A DNA stretch of 64,000 bases from positions 330,785 to 394,784 of the forward strand of contig RMBW01000020.1 of NCBI GenBank assembly GCA_004009845.1, given 5' to 3'. Shown here piece by piece: positions 34,077-46,537 of the stretch. Below the pieces are notes generated by a model. That model was not told the origin of the DNA. It did no database searches and worked only from the letters and a program-made list of their open reading frames with translations. The position numbers and the translations under genes are program-made. Source of the stretch: Davidsoniella eucalypti (lineage: Eukaryota > Ascomycota > Sordariomycetes > Microascales > Ceratocystidaceae). How positions within the stretch are numbered: the first letter of the stretch is position 1; the number at the start of each line of letters is the position of its first letter.

Positions 34077-35640
34077 TTACTCCATCAGTGTTCTCGACAC
34101 CCTGGTGTAAAACTTGGCCGCATTCGGCCGTGAGAAGGTTATCTCCTCCGTCAAGTAATCTGGTAGCAGCTCAATCATGTCGCTATCACGGTTGTCGTCT
34201 AGCTGGGGTTGGTAGGTGAAGTGTGCCTCCCCGTAGTCACCAGAGTTGTCATCTTGGTCGATTGCTAGCTTGAAATGCAGCGTTCCGTTGCGGCCAGTCT
34301 GGAGACAGTCAAAGACATCTTCAGTCTCTGTCCGTTTGACACCTCGGATGATGAGGCCGGTAAGATCACTGTAGAGATCTTCTTTCATCTGTGCAGCTTG
34401 TACCATGTCGTTGCTAGCACGTGATCCTGTAATCAATACGCCGTTGCTGCTTCCCTTGCCATTGGGTCCGGATATTGAAATCTCGTTGGACCGACTTGCT
34501 GCAAGTTTAGTCAATAGGTTCTTGTTTTCCGCCCTTGAATCTATCAATGACTTCTCTAAAGTGGCAACCTTGGCTTGAAGTTGTTCAATTGTTGTTTCGC
34601 TTTGGTCGAGCTCAGCTTTGAATCCTTCGCCTTCACGCGCAAGCTCAGTCTGGACTTTGACCTCCTCCCTAAGCTGCATGATAAGCTGGTTGGATGCTAC
34701 AAAAGTATAGTTAGCAACTGCATCGATATCAGCATCTCGGAATGACATATGTAGACTTACTCTGAAATCGTTCATCGGATTGCTTCTTAAGCTTATCGAA
34801 GTTACGCTCAGCTTCTTTGATTCCGACCTCACGTAATGAGTTATACTTGGCTTCTAAGCTATCGAACTTGCGATTCATCTCGCCTAGTTTACGGCGCAGT
34901 GCAGCATCTCCAGATCCATGCTCTGCATCCGAGGCTATTGGCCGCTTTTTTGTGCGTACACTAGCTGGCACAGTCTTCGGCGCATGTGTCGCGAGCGGCG
35001 TTGGTGGCACTTCAGGCATAACAGTCTCGTCCTGGACGGTCACGCCTTCCGGCATCATGGTTTCCTCCATAATTGTAGGCTCCAATTCGATTGCGGGTTG
35101 TGCCTTTTTAGGTCGGTCACGGCGTGTCGCTGATGTCTTCGCTGATTTGGCATTTGCTTTGGACTTTTGACGGTCTGGCAGCGTCGAAACCTCTATGTCT
35201 TCTCCTGGGCCAGATTCATCTGTATCTGGCTGCGATGGCTCCGTGACAGCTGCCTGGTGTTTGCGCACGACACGCGCATCCCCAATCATACTATCTGCGT
35301 CCAAAGTATCAACAATAGCCTTCTTGGCGCGTGAGCTCAAGGTACTCGGTTGTTTTGCTGTTGGCTTTTTTTTTACTTTATTTGCAGCTGTAGTTGATAC
35401 TTTAACACTCGGTTGTCTGCTTCGCTTCTTGACAGGCACAGTCGCGTTGTCCGTATCACTCATCGTCGTGTCCGCCTTAGAAGCTTTCGCCTTTGCGGTT
35501 TTCGGTTTCGTTGATTTGGTTGTCGTGGGGCGCGTTACGCTCATACTAGAAAGATCGTCCTCAAGATCATAATCCTCTACAAGACCTCCGAGAGTTGAAG
35601 CTGTCGCAGACACCGTCCTATTCTTTTTGGGGGGCACCAT
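34077..35640 (-). CDS. csm1: Monopolin subunit Csm1/Pcs1
   Basis: Two exons, 34761-35640 and 34077-34696, giving 499 aa. Csm1/Pcs1 forms a V-shaped dimer that crosslinks kinetochore components (S. pombe Pcs1-Mde4) and acts in rDNA and kinetochore organisation. The N-terminal half is Lys/Ser/Thr-rich and disordered. A coiled coil covers about 255-360 (RRKLGEMNRKFDSLEAKYNSL..., ELDQSETTIEQLQAKVATLEKSL). The globular C-terminal domain is recognisable by LYSDLTGLIIRGVKRTETEDVFDC and the FHYQP-like segment (AHFTYQPQL), ending with LPDYLTEEITFSRPNAAKFYTRV. The start is the second ATG of the open frame, giving VPPKKNRTV; the first adds 11 unconserved residues. Confidence 0.9.
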
Positions 35641-37792
35641 TGTCGCTTGCCACCACCCACCACAGTATCGCAAGTAAAAACCCTGTGTTTATATGATTAA
35701 CACGAAAGTATTACCAATGCGCTTAGCCAGCCAGACAACGTTCAGTCAATATGCAGATCTGAACTATGCGTGCTTCGATGTTCGTAGTCGCGAATAAATT
35801 TGATTTTGTATTGGAACAATTTATAGCGTTATGGCGTCTGGGCGTGAAGGTTCTGTAGGGGGGGGGGGAAGATGATTATATAAAAAATTATCACAACAAG
35901 ATGTGTAGTTAAGCTAGAAAAAAAATGGGATATCGCAAGCGATCAAAATACTCGTTCAGATCGCAATCGATGAAGTACCGAAAAATGTGTATGTAGAGTT
36001 GACGCGACTAAGAAAATAATCCCTAGCGCAATTGGCGCTCAAACTAGACCCTTAAAATTGGGCCCTACTATTTATACGTATCGTTTACTTCGATGTACCA
36101 CTACCTAATTAGGACATAATCTTCACCGCCTTAAAAAATTATATCAAAAATTATGAATATGCAAAAAAGAGAACGTAATTTTTTATTAAAGTACCCCTCA
36201 CTTGATCATAACTATAGAATTAGGTGCATATGAGTACAAGAAAGTAAGAAGCCAAATAGAGGACCACCTAAGTACAGATGAAGAGATTTTACGTATGCGA
36301 ATCATTCCGATTGATCGTTTTGATCTAGAGTTTGAAGTGTACCACTACGCTCCCAAGTGCTCAACTCACGCCGAATCGATGGGGCAGTGTGATGAGGACC
36401 TATAGAGGAACTTGGTAGAGGAACCACGGTTACTAAAATGACCTTGACTTCTCGGCCTACCCATACCGTTTGTGATATATGTTGGATCTTGAGTATTAAG
36501 AAGTGGATCTTCCATACGACATTTCATTCGAACTGCACCGGTAATCTATATTTTTGCTTTGCCACTTTAATGACAAAACAGTCTTCCGTGTCCTTCAAAA
36601 CCTCCTCGATGGCCTGAAATACCTTACATAGACCACCGGAACTAAGAACTAAATGGCGTTTCAACTCTCGATGAGAAGGCGTAGGAGCTTACTGAATAAA
36701 CTTCGTTTTGACTTTGCTAAATTGCAAGTGTGATATTCAATTGAGAGAGTCAACAATGGAATTGGGATGATGTACAGATTAACTAGAATTTATTACAAAC
36801 TTAGACTGTAGATTCTAGTTATAAAAACCGGCAGAAACAAAAGGCGGTGAATATTGTATCCCAATTAGGTAGTGATACGTATTCGCAGGGTGAACGATTG
36901 AATGAGTCACGTGATATCACGCATCAAGTTCATCAAGATTTGATAGCATATTTCAAGTATTCATGTCAGAGCTAGATATTTTGGGATAATTCCATTTAAA
37001 TAGAAGTATAATGAAAGAAACAACTCAAAAGTACGAAAATAAAAGACTGTAAACACAATACGTGAGTACGGGACTAGACAACGCCAGCCTCATCTATGAT
37101 AACCTCCCTATCCACGCCAATATAAACTCCAAAACTTTAAGGGGATAAACAACAAAATGCGAGAAAAAAAAAGCGCAATACAAAGGAGAAGTAGAAACGA
37201 AAGGTCAGCAAGCCGAGAGTATGTAAATAACGCCTGATTACTATGAACTTGATGTTGACGCACCAATAGCAACATTGCCATTAGTTCGTAGAGAAGGATA
37301 TAAAGGTGGTAACGACTTCTGGTACAAGAAGTCTCACTCTAGATAAAATGCCCCGACAAACAACCAACTCGGCAGTTTTTAGGCTCAAAGTCGTAGTGGA
37401 TGGCCAACTTGATAATGAGATATCGTTGAGATGAACGAAAAGTCACGCCCATATATTGGTGAATTTGAAGGTTGAGAAACCAGTCATGATTTGAATGATA
37501 CAGTTCCTATGGTTAGTAGGGGAATTTAGCTTTTACACTTACCTAATATGTTTAGGACAAATACTGTAGCGAAGATGCTAGGCTAGCACTATAAGGCGTT
37601 TGTTTGTCATCGAGACCTTAGAAGTTACGATGAGACTGAAAAGGGTTCTAAATCGAGTAGTGAAAAGGGGGAGAAAAAATATCGAAAGGTGAGCTGCAGG
37701 GTGGATGAAGGTGGAGAATGCAGTTGAAGTTTATGGTGGTGCCAAAAGACATGTCCGGATAGTGTTCTCATCAGGTAACGAAACTAGACAGC
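35641..37792. other. AT-rich intergenic region with one orphan open frame
   Basis: About 2.1 kb, clearly AT-rich between 36000 and 37200, with an 11-base G run near 35859. A 67-codon + frame at about 36202-36405 (containing SQIEDHLSTDEEILRMRIIP) looks protein-like but has no start context or extension. I treat it as a possible relic only. Confidence 0.4.
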
Positions 37793-40092
37793 CTATGCGC
37801 GGATCCGCTTAGCATCTGTGATATCGAGTTAGTAGATATTCTACGCGAAAGGATGATGTATCAAACTTACCATTTCCGTCATCTTCTAGGGCATCTTCCT
37901 CCTCTTGTCTTGGGCGCTTTCCTTGGTCGTTTATGTCGCTAGCAATGGAGATGCCACTAGTATCACCGACATCAAGAGATACACCGACGTGGCCATCATC
38001 ATCCTCGTCATAATTAATTTCGTCGTCTTGTTCATCATCATCACCATGCTCAGTAGCGCTTGAGGCAGCACTCGCTTGGGTGTTAGCACTGATTCCACCT
38101 TCGACATTGCCATCAATGTCGAAGAAAGTATCAAGATCTGCACCGACATCGCCATCCAGCGCCGAAAAATCAGTAGCATCAAATGAATTACCACCCTGGA
38201 TATCAAGAGATTGCTCTAGAGGCGCACCAAGGTCGAGGCCATCAGATTCGACTATGAAATAACTGTTAGTGTGAGCTCTTTCGATGGGGCACAGTTTTGA
38301 CAAATGAAGTGGACATACCATGTGTCTCATCCATAGACAGATTCACGTTCTCAACACTGACACCGCCATCCTCGTTTTCGCCGATATAAAGATCAGCATC
38401 ACCAAGACCACCCTGCACAAGTGTAGTTTCGTCATGATCAACATCACCGCCGAGATCAAGGTATTCATCCGGGTCAAGGCCATGTTGCTGATTGCTGTCT
38501 TCGAGACTTTCGGCTTCGACATTGCGCTCCACCAATAGGTGGTGGTTGGTGGCGGTGTCCAACTCATCGGCAGGTATCTCGTCTTCCTCTTCTTCCTCAT
38601 CATCATCTTCACCGTGGTCTTGTTCATGGTTGTCTTCTCTTTGTTCTTCCTCTTCATCTTCGGCGTCCTCGTCGTCGTCATCATCCTCTTCTTCTGCCTC
38701 CTCATCATCCCCATTTTCTTCTTCGTCCACTTCATCGCTATCGTCCTCTTCGGCGTCTTCCATATCTTCATCCGCATCATCTGGAGAGGCTCCACCAGTA
38801 TTCTCTTGGGGAAATCTATGAGAAACGCTGTCCAAGCTAGACCCACTATATGCCTCTTGAAGAAGACGAGCAAGACGTTGGGTCGAGCCAAGTCTAGTGT
38901 TCAAGAAAGTATACATGGTAGGTACTGAATCTGGGTCTTGGTTACGGGATAGTTTGAGTAGTACGTTATATAGTTGACGCAGAGTCACAGATGATAGGAC
39001 ACCCTGGCTAGTAGACTGATGGACACATTTGTTAGCAAAAGAGAATAAACAGCATATTAATCAAGTGTTTCAGCTTACCTCTGCGTATTGCAAGCCAAGA
39101 TCGTCGATCTGAAGTACTAGTTCGTCTTGTTCATCTAGGTCATCAGAGAGTTCATTTCTAAAGCTAGAAAGGACATCATCGAGTGGCGCATCAAGAACAT
39201 CCATGTCGTGGAAGAAGCCCATCTGTGTATCAATGTTGTTCTGGCCATGGAAAAGCGGATATTCTTCGCCGTTATACCGGACAGTAATATCAGGAATTTG
39301 CTGACTGGTCGGAAACCCATCACCATCCTCAGCATCCATAGCACTAACGTTGCCAGTATCAAGTGCCACATCCTCATCTACTTGGCTGGCTTCGTCATAA
39401 TTATTTTCCCCTAGGAAAGCACCTGACTCGTCATGCTCGCCGGTTTCTTCCAAGTACTGATCGGCCTCCCCGTCTACTACAGGCGGGATGTTTTCGTCCT
39501 GGCCGTTTATCTCTACAAACTCAACATCGATGACAACACCATCTGGAATCTCGCCATTGAAGCTCTCATCTAAATCAATCGCTGAAGTGACCTCGATCGT
39601 TGAAGTTTGATTTGTATCGATTTTTTCATCCTCGAGGTGATCCTCGTAATCGATTTCGTTTTCTTCAATGTTAGACTCAACAGGTTGTATGACCTTGTCA
39701 GTCTCTATATCAAGGTCATAGGAAATGCCACTCTCTTCAATTATATCAGTGGCTTCTTTAAGTTGCTCACTAGCTTCTTTGGAGAGCTCTTCAGTTGTTG
39801 GAACCTCGAGTAGGGCTTGTTCGTCTGTGACGGAACGCTCTTGGAAACTGTCAGTCGTCGGTACGATGACATCAGCGCTTGCGGTCGACTGGATTTGGGC
39901 GGCTTTTACGATATCATTGTGGGAGTTGGCGTCTTTAGTGTCGTCCCAGTCAATCTCATTATCGGTGATGTCGATCTTGTCGTTGTTATCTGGCAGGGCA
40001 GATGGTGCATGGTCGCTAGCATCGAAGTTGATGATGTCAAGATCGACATGTTGCTCAGAAGCGCCCAGTGGCACAATAGTTTCGGTGGTCAT
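37793..40092 (-). CDS. Acidic fungal protein of unknown function
   Basis: Four exons, 39079-40092, 38319-39015, 37871-38251 and 37793-37815, giving 704 aa. I recognise it as a conserved Pezizomycotina protein without an assigned role. A compact conserved core runs from about residue 285 to 405 (TVRYNGEEYPLF, FRNELSDDLDEQDELVLQIDDLGLQYAE, then VTLRQLYNVLLKLSRNQDPDS). It is surrounded by very acidic low-complexity sequence, including long Asp/Glu runs near residues 435-480. The last exon encodes only DAKRIRA and a stop. Composition and the terminal KRPRQ and KRIR motifs suggest a nuclear, possibly chromatin-associated protein; that is inference. It is divergent to delta-COP. Confidence 0.8.
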
Positions 40093-41254
40093 GATAAAGG
40101 TGCAGAAATGGATTTATCTGTTGCAGAGTGAGTCTATGCGACAGCTGCTCGCGATTCGCCGGTCGCGATTTATTCTGAAATTTGGGCGATAGATGGAGTG
40201 AGTGAGGTTTCGATTTTACTAGAATATTTTCCAGTTTCGGCCGTCAAAATGGCCAGGTATCGACTAGATAATGATGCGCGTCAAGCTTTAGACATCCAGA
40301 CTTCGATGTCTTGATGTCGGTTTGAAGGTGAATATGACAGCGACCTTTAAGAAAAGCCAGCAGGTGAAGCTTTGGCGCTAGTTCGCGTAGATGGGGTGAT
40401 GGATGAGTTTAGAAAAGATTCGTGTCGCGACCAATACAAGAGGGTGGTGATTTGGTGTAAATTGAATAGTATAATTTGGGCGGGACAGAGTTTCCAGAAT
40501 TGGAGATGAAAGAAGACAGGAAATAAAGAATGAGAAATGCGAGAAGACGTAAGAGTGATAGCGAGTGGAAAGTCCAGCAAGAAATTAGAAGCAAGTAAGA
40601 TGTACAAATACAAGGAGTGGGAATTCGCAACCCAAAATGCAAGAGCGGCAGAAACCCACCAAGCAAAACGAACAATTTGGTGGGTCCTGTAATGGTTGAG
40701 TGGGTCGTCCTGCTAGCATATTCTTTCTATCTTTGGTTGCGCGTTGAGCGTGTTCCGTCGGATTGACAGGGTTTCAGAAACTCAGAACCCTTGTATATTA
40801 TATCACGTGATACCTATCAAATCGATCGCTGGTCTTTGTTTTGGGGTGATGTTTTACGCGTGAAAAGTGCATAGATGTTAAAAGTTCCATAAGGCTCTCT
40901 TAAAGTCATATTGTTAAGAACAGCTTACCAGCGATTGCCTCCACAAACGTAGTTGTAGGCTTGTTGAAGTTGCTTGAGTCGTTCTGTAGAAGCCCCACTA
41001 AGCCACTAACCCTAAGCAAAAACATGTGCACAGGCCACTTTGCTTCAGAGACGACACCTCAACTGTTAAGACAAGGCCATGTATTTCCTAAAGTATCCAA
41101 CCCTCCATTCATAGCTTGAAAGGAGAACAACAGCTTCGCCAACGTTTAACATTGCACATCTCAGTTGAGAAATACTGCCCAATATCTGTTCTTTGGCTTC
41201 TTCTCTCTCCACCAGCGTTAATTACAGTCCTAGCACTTAAGTCTAGCACGCACA
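40093..41254. other. Shared promoter region of the acidic-protein and delta-COP genes
   Basis: Head-to-head spacer of 1.16 kb with no supported gene. Confidence 0.5.
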
Positions 41255-43110
41255 ATGGTACCAAACACTGCCGCCTGAATGAGCTCCCACCACAACACCA
41301 TGGAAGCTAACCGTGTGCCGCTATCTATGTTTATCTAGGTCGTCCTCGCTGCCTCGATCTGCACCCGCGGCGGCAAAGCCGTGCTATCCCGCCAGTTCCG
41401 TGAAATGCCCCGATCCCGAGTTGAGGCCCTTCTTGCGTCGTTCCCCAAGCTGGCCGACAGCAGCACTCAGCACACTACGGTCGAGCAGGACAGCGTGCGC
41501 TTCGTGTACCAACCACTAGACGAGCTCTACATGGTCCTTATTACCAACAAGCAATCCAACATTCTGCAGGACATCGACAGCTTGCACCTCTTTTCCCAGG
41601 TTGTCACCAGCACATGCCGCAGCCTCGACGAGCGCGAGATCCTGAAACACGCCTACGATCTTCTCAGTGCCTTCGACGAAATTGTCACTCTGGGTTACCG
41701 TGAGAATCTTACCATCAGCCAAATCAAGACTTTCCTCGAGATGGAGTCGCACGAGGAGCGGATCCAGGAAATCATTGCCAGAGTATGTTGCGCTAGTATA
41801 CATAATTGGCCTATGGCGCATAATAGTTATAATAAACTAACTGAGAATACCACCCCCATAGAACAAGGAGCTCGAAGCTACGGAGGAGCGGAAGCGCAAA
41901 GCCAAGCAACTCGAAATGCAGCGCAAGGAGGCATCCCGCTCTGGTCGCGCCCCTACCGGAATGGGTGGTATGGGCAATGGTTCATACTCTTCTGGCTTCC
42001 CCTCCCACACTTCCGCCCCTAGCCGGCCCGCTGCTACTGAGACCTTTGATTCGTACGAGGCTGAAAAGAACAAGACCTTCCAAAAGTAAGCTAGCCGCCC
42101 GCAATCCCTCTGACTGCTTCCATTGCACATAAGACTAACAGAAGCTACTAGGACTGCTACTTTGAAGGGCAAGGGTATGCAGCTCGGCAAGAAATCGAAG
42201 ACTACCGACATGTTTGAGCGCGTTCGCGGTGAGATGGGCGCCGAGATTGACAACACTCCTCTGGTTGCACCGACTCCCCAGGCCCAACGCCATGCTGCTC
42301 CTGCTCCGGAAGAGCACCATTCTGCCGTCGATCGCGATACTATCCATACCACGATTTCTGAAGCCATCTCCGCCAAGATCACTCGTGATGGTACTATCAC
42401 TTCCCTAGCTGTTAATGGTGATCTGTCGCTTCGCGTATCGGATGCTAGCATGACCAAAATCAAGCTTGATATCATTGCCAATGCAAAGCATGGTGCTCAG
42501 TTCCGCCCTCATCCCAATGTCGACAAGAACGCTTTCAACAGTTCGCGCACCATCCAGATGGCCAACCTTGCTCGTGGCTTCCCTGTAAACGCCTCCGTTG
42601 GTGTTCTAAGATGGAAGGCATCACCCAAGGTCGATGACACTAGTGCTTGCCCGATTAGCTTCACTGTTTGGATCAACAAGGATTCGGATAAATACTCGAT
42701 AACGGTTGAGTATGAGCTCACTGGTGGCGAAGAACTCAAGGATGTTCGGATTCACATCCCATACACCTCAGACCCTTTGGTATCAAGCACCGATGTCCAG
42801 TACGACATGGATGGAGAGAATTTGACCTGGACCCTTGGCGATGTAACCGAAGACAACTCAAGCGGCTCGTTTGAATTCGAGGCTGAGGCTGGCGACGAAG
42901 AAGAGTTCTTCCCTATGCGTGTCAACTTCACAAAGCCTACGCCATATGTAGATGTCGATGTAAGTGCGAATGAAGTTCTTCATGAATTGATTGTTCAATG
43001 TACTAATATCAACGGTATAGGTCAACTCTGTCTCACTTACGGACGAGGACGAGGAGGTAACATTTTCCAAGGAGTTCAAATCTGTCGCAGAGAATTTCTT
43101 GATCGAATAA
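41255..43110 (+). CDS. ret2: Coatomer subunit delta (delta-COP)
   Basis: Exons 41255-41257, 41339-41782, 41862-42085, 42152-42959 and 43021-43110 give 522 aa. Delta-COP is the F-subcomplex subunit of COPI that binds cargo for Golgi-to-ER retrograde transport. The N-terminal longin-like domain reads VVLAASICTRGGKAVLSRQF...SLHLFSQVV...ILKHAYDLLSAFDEIVTLGY. A charged helix (EERKRKAKQLEMQRKEASRSGRAP) leads to a flexible linker. The C-terminal mu-homology domain begins near ITSLAVNGDLSLRVSD and ends with KEFKSVAENFLIE. The only way to reach the conserved MVVLAAS start is to splice a first coding exon that consists of the ATG alone (donor GTACCA, 81-bp intron). The TACTAG before 42152 is used as the acceptor of intron three. 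Confidence 0.93.
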
Positions 43111-43275
43111 ACGGTCTCGCTAGTAATGGCGATGATGGTGTTTTAATTCTGTACATGTTTTATCTAGCTCTTTCTCTTTCTTTTCGTGCTTAGCTAGTCC
43201 TATGATTCGGGAGCGGCTTTGAAAATGGATTCTATTGCATACGTTACAGGCCAATTCTTTGACATGTCCATCTTA

Positions 43276-45152
43276 TCAACCTAACCGCACATTACTCTAT
43301 ATGCGTAAACATTCCTGCAGATCGTCGGCCAGAGTCCTAGCCACAGCCTCACTGGCTTCACTCATGATGGCAATAAGCAAGCACGCCCAAGCAAAATCAG
43401 AAATGTTATCTTTCAAGAACTCGAAGTCAGTCACGCGCATTCCCGAGTTATCTGCCCAGAGTTTCCACGTGGCAAGCATCGTGAAAATGCCGGTTGAATA
43501 TTGACCATCCAGTATCATACGGTGCAGGACTTGCCCTGCGGCTTGCTTAAGCATGGCAGTTTTGTGTACGTGGCCACGAAACTTGAGCCATGCGAGGAAG
43601 TGATGCCCGACTAGCTTGACGGTCCATTTTGGGCTTTGGAAAGCTTCCACGCGACCCTGTTCGGCGCGGCGTATATTTTCACGTGCTTCGTTATCGACTT
43701 GAATATCTAGTTAGTATCATGCTTTTGTGATGTTTATTTTGGGTGAAGTTGGGCAACATACAACGGTCTTGGTCTTCAAAGCGCTCGCGGTTAAAGCGTT
43801 CGAATTGTGCCTTGGCTCTCTCTTGTAGGCTAAGTTGAGCTTCCTTGAGATGAACTTGCATTCGCTTTCTAGTGCGACGCGTCAACTCCTTTTGCTTATC
43901 GACGATAGAATGGTCGATGCTCCGCCACTCGGGCGTCTGGTGAGCTTCTAAAACGCCGAGGAGCTCCAAAACGCCACAGGGTACTGTAGATGCTTGGGAG
44001 AAGCGGACGAGTTCATTGGAGACTTTGTAGTGCCAAAGAACGGTCTAGCTAGATACTCCATAGGCGGTAAGGAAGCCAGCAAACCAAACACCGTTCAGAG
44101 ATCCCGGAATGCAGCGTAAATGGTCTATATATAGAGACTCAAAACGACCAGGCTGGGCATTTTCGGGGAGCGCTTTATAGAGACCCTCGGGTGATACGTG
44201 ACAACAAATGGCACTACCTGAGTTGGCTAGAGCCTGAAGTTCGATCGAGCTTGTAGAGGCCTGGCTGGAGCTTGAGCCTGAACTACTTTTATTGGCCGGC
44301 TTGGCGGCCATGTCTGACTCATAAGCAATCTCATGCGGACTGCTAGCTTCACCCGAAGAGCTCTCGCTTGCTTTTGGCGGAGGCAGAATCGGCGCTGGAA
44401 GTTGGAGCCAATAGGGTGGAAGCGATGCTTCTGTCCTGGTGATCCATTCCGACGGACCACGACACCGTCAGTGACAAATGGCCTTCTGAATCGTCGGGAG
44501 AACCAACTGTTAGAGCACTCTGGCCGTTGGGACCCTGCATCAAGGCGATTCCAGCCGGTGTCCAGAGGCCGGTTGTGCGGAGGAGTTTTCAACCGCGGGG
44601 TTCCGGAATAGCGCCTATATATGTAGATGCTGGCTAGAACTAGACAACAGTGGGAAAGTGACATAAACACGGTAGGTGGCATGTCTTACCAAGATCTAGG
44701 AGATACGAAATCAGCGCGTCAAAGGCCACTTCGATTTGTGGCTGGCGCAGTTGGTCCGCATATTCGACGCGTTGTGTTTTTGTCCCAATCTGGCATTTCT
44801 GCCAGTGGAATTGCGTCTATGAGCCTCCGGGAATCATGCTATACTGACGGCTAACGTTCCAATAGTTGCTATCAGTGCTGGAATTATGTCTGTCTAGAGG
44901 CTTCACTGTATATCGAGGCAACTCGACTTTGATGATCTTGTTCACCACATCGCTACGTGTCAGCGCCACGATTCCGCTAGTACGGAGCAGATGCTTGGTT
45001 TTGGAAACTTCGAAGAGGGTTATAAAGGTGTTGTAGAGAATCGGAAGGACGCCGAGCACGGCAAGAGGCACGCCGATATATGTGATGACGTCGGAGGCAG
45101 TGGGATTTATTCCGTTGCCTCCACCGCTATTGGCATTGTTGTTGTTTGCCAT
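43276..45152 (-). pseudogene. Conserved fungal membrane protein with four in-frame stops and a frameshift
   Basis: Exons 44690-45152, 43762-44614 and 43276-43706 can be joined in frame. The product matches a widespread fungal protein of unknown function: N-terminal membrane anchor (DVITYIGVPLAVLGVLPILYN), a middle part with KTQRVEYADQLRQPQIEVAFDALISYLLDLGAIPEP, a coiled segment (KELTRRTRKRMQVHLKEAQLS) and a C-terminal KLWADNSGMRVTDFEFL...LADDLQECLRI. The frame is broken by TAG at 44817-44819 (after IPGGS), TGA at 44589-44591, a +1 shift near 44448-44458, TAG at 44045-44047 and TAG at 43297-43299. Beyond that last TAG the frame runs on as SNVRLG to a TGA at 43276-43278. Outside these points codons, splice sites and composition look well preserved. 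It is either a young pseudogene, an error-prone assembly stretch, or partly a substrate of A-to-I mRNA editing. Confidence 0.8.
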
Positions 45153-46537
45153 TAGTCACAGAGCAAAGCTTTACTAAGTCGCTCAAGTACTGTTAGACTC
45201 TTCCCCCCTTTGCCGGTTTTGATATAGTAGTCGGGCGATAAACCACTTTATATACAGGGTTATTTCAAGTAACCCTAATGCGTGTAAGTAAATCCCGTCT
45301 AGTAGCCTAACGTTGCCGTAATTGGTATTATGATCCTTATCGAAAACCTTATGCTAGCACTTGCTAGCGTTAATCATTGAGACAAACCTTTGATGCAAGT
45401 CGCTTGAAATGCAAGTTATATTTGTTTACAAGTAGCCTCCCGAGAGTTGTGGAATTGACTTAACACCATCCGTCCCACGCTTTGCTAGTATGACTTGAAC
45501 GGCTACTGGCAATCAGATGCTGGCTACACATTAGATACGCGAGTTCCATGTGATATTTACACTAGGCGAACTCCAAGTTCTTGTGGAAGACTAGAAATGC
45601 TGGCTAATATCCGGAGTGGAATGACCTGTATAGATATTGCCATATATGGGTGTGAATAGACTGAATCACGGCCAAGTTTACTGTGAGGATTTCCCGAAAT
45701 GGAGTTGAATAAAAATACCCCTAGCGTAAAATGACCCGTTCCTTGTTCCCTGTAGCACCGGTGTGATGTCCCTTGTGATATCTGAATAGAAAGTATCTGT
45801 CGTAGAAGCCGTGAGATATCTGTCGAATGGTGATACCTTACATTGTCGGAAAATACAGCTTGACAGCTCATACATGATATTTAGTTAGTGGCTTATGACT
45901 ATTCGTTCTACGTCTTTTGTTGGCCGGCTTCTAGTCAGCTTCCATTGAAGTTCCATGTAGGCACCAAGCTTTACTATAATTCCATATAAGCAAAAGGCTG
46001 GACACCACCGAGAGATTACCCAGTATTTGTAGGAGACACTAGCGTGAGACGTGCGATCTATCTCTTTATCACTGGAACACGAGAGAAGCTCGGATCGTGC
46101 CAACTGACGTCCCTGGATAGCTGCTCAATGGCCATTATGTGTGTACGCCCGTAAATATAACCGAGATATAGACGGCTGCTCTGTGGAGCAATAAGTCTAT
46201 ATAAGATGCGCATTGGCATGTCTTTCCGTCGCTCCCTGAATGGAATAAGTTCATTATATTCCTGAGCTCACTGCCAGCCATCAGCGTGCCAACTGTGGTC
46301 TTTAGACGGGAAACCTTATAATAGGGCTGCGTCCGACCGGTTCCTACTGAGCCTTTTCCTTCTATCTATCCTTCTACCCTTCGTTCGACCTTTGTTCCTT
46401 TTCTTTTGTTCCTTCTATCCGTCGGCCCGAATCACACAGTTTTGCTTTCATTTTGCTAGTTTTGCCGTGGCACGTTACACGGCGACATCTCACGAACACC
46501 CTTAAATCTTAAGCTTGGCTCCCGCCTACCCGCCTCA
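45153..46537. other. Divergent region upstream of the carboxypeptidase gene
   Basis: 1.4 kb between the broken membrane-protein gene and the carboxypeptidase gene. The 150 bp before the latter is rich in CTT/TTC runs, as in fungal leaders. No gene is seen. Confidence 0.5.

Noticed and set aside
38319..38950. Ser-rich + frames opposite the acidic gene
   Set aside because: They are mirror images of the Asp/Glu codon runs (GAT/GAG read backwards), not genes.
43276..45152. TAG read as a sense codon genome-wide
   Set aside because: TAG is the natural stop of other intact genes in this window (for example the carboxypeptidase and the acidic protein), so codon reassignment is not plausible.
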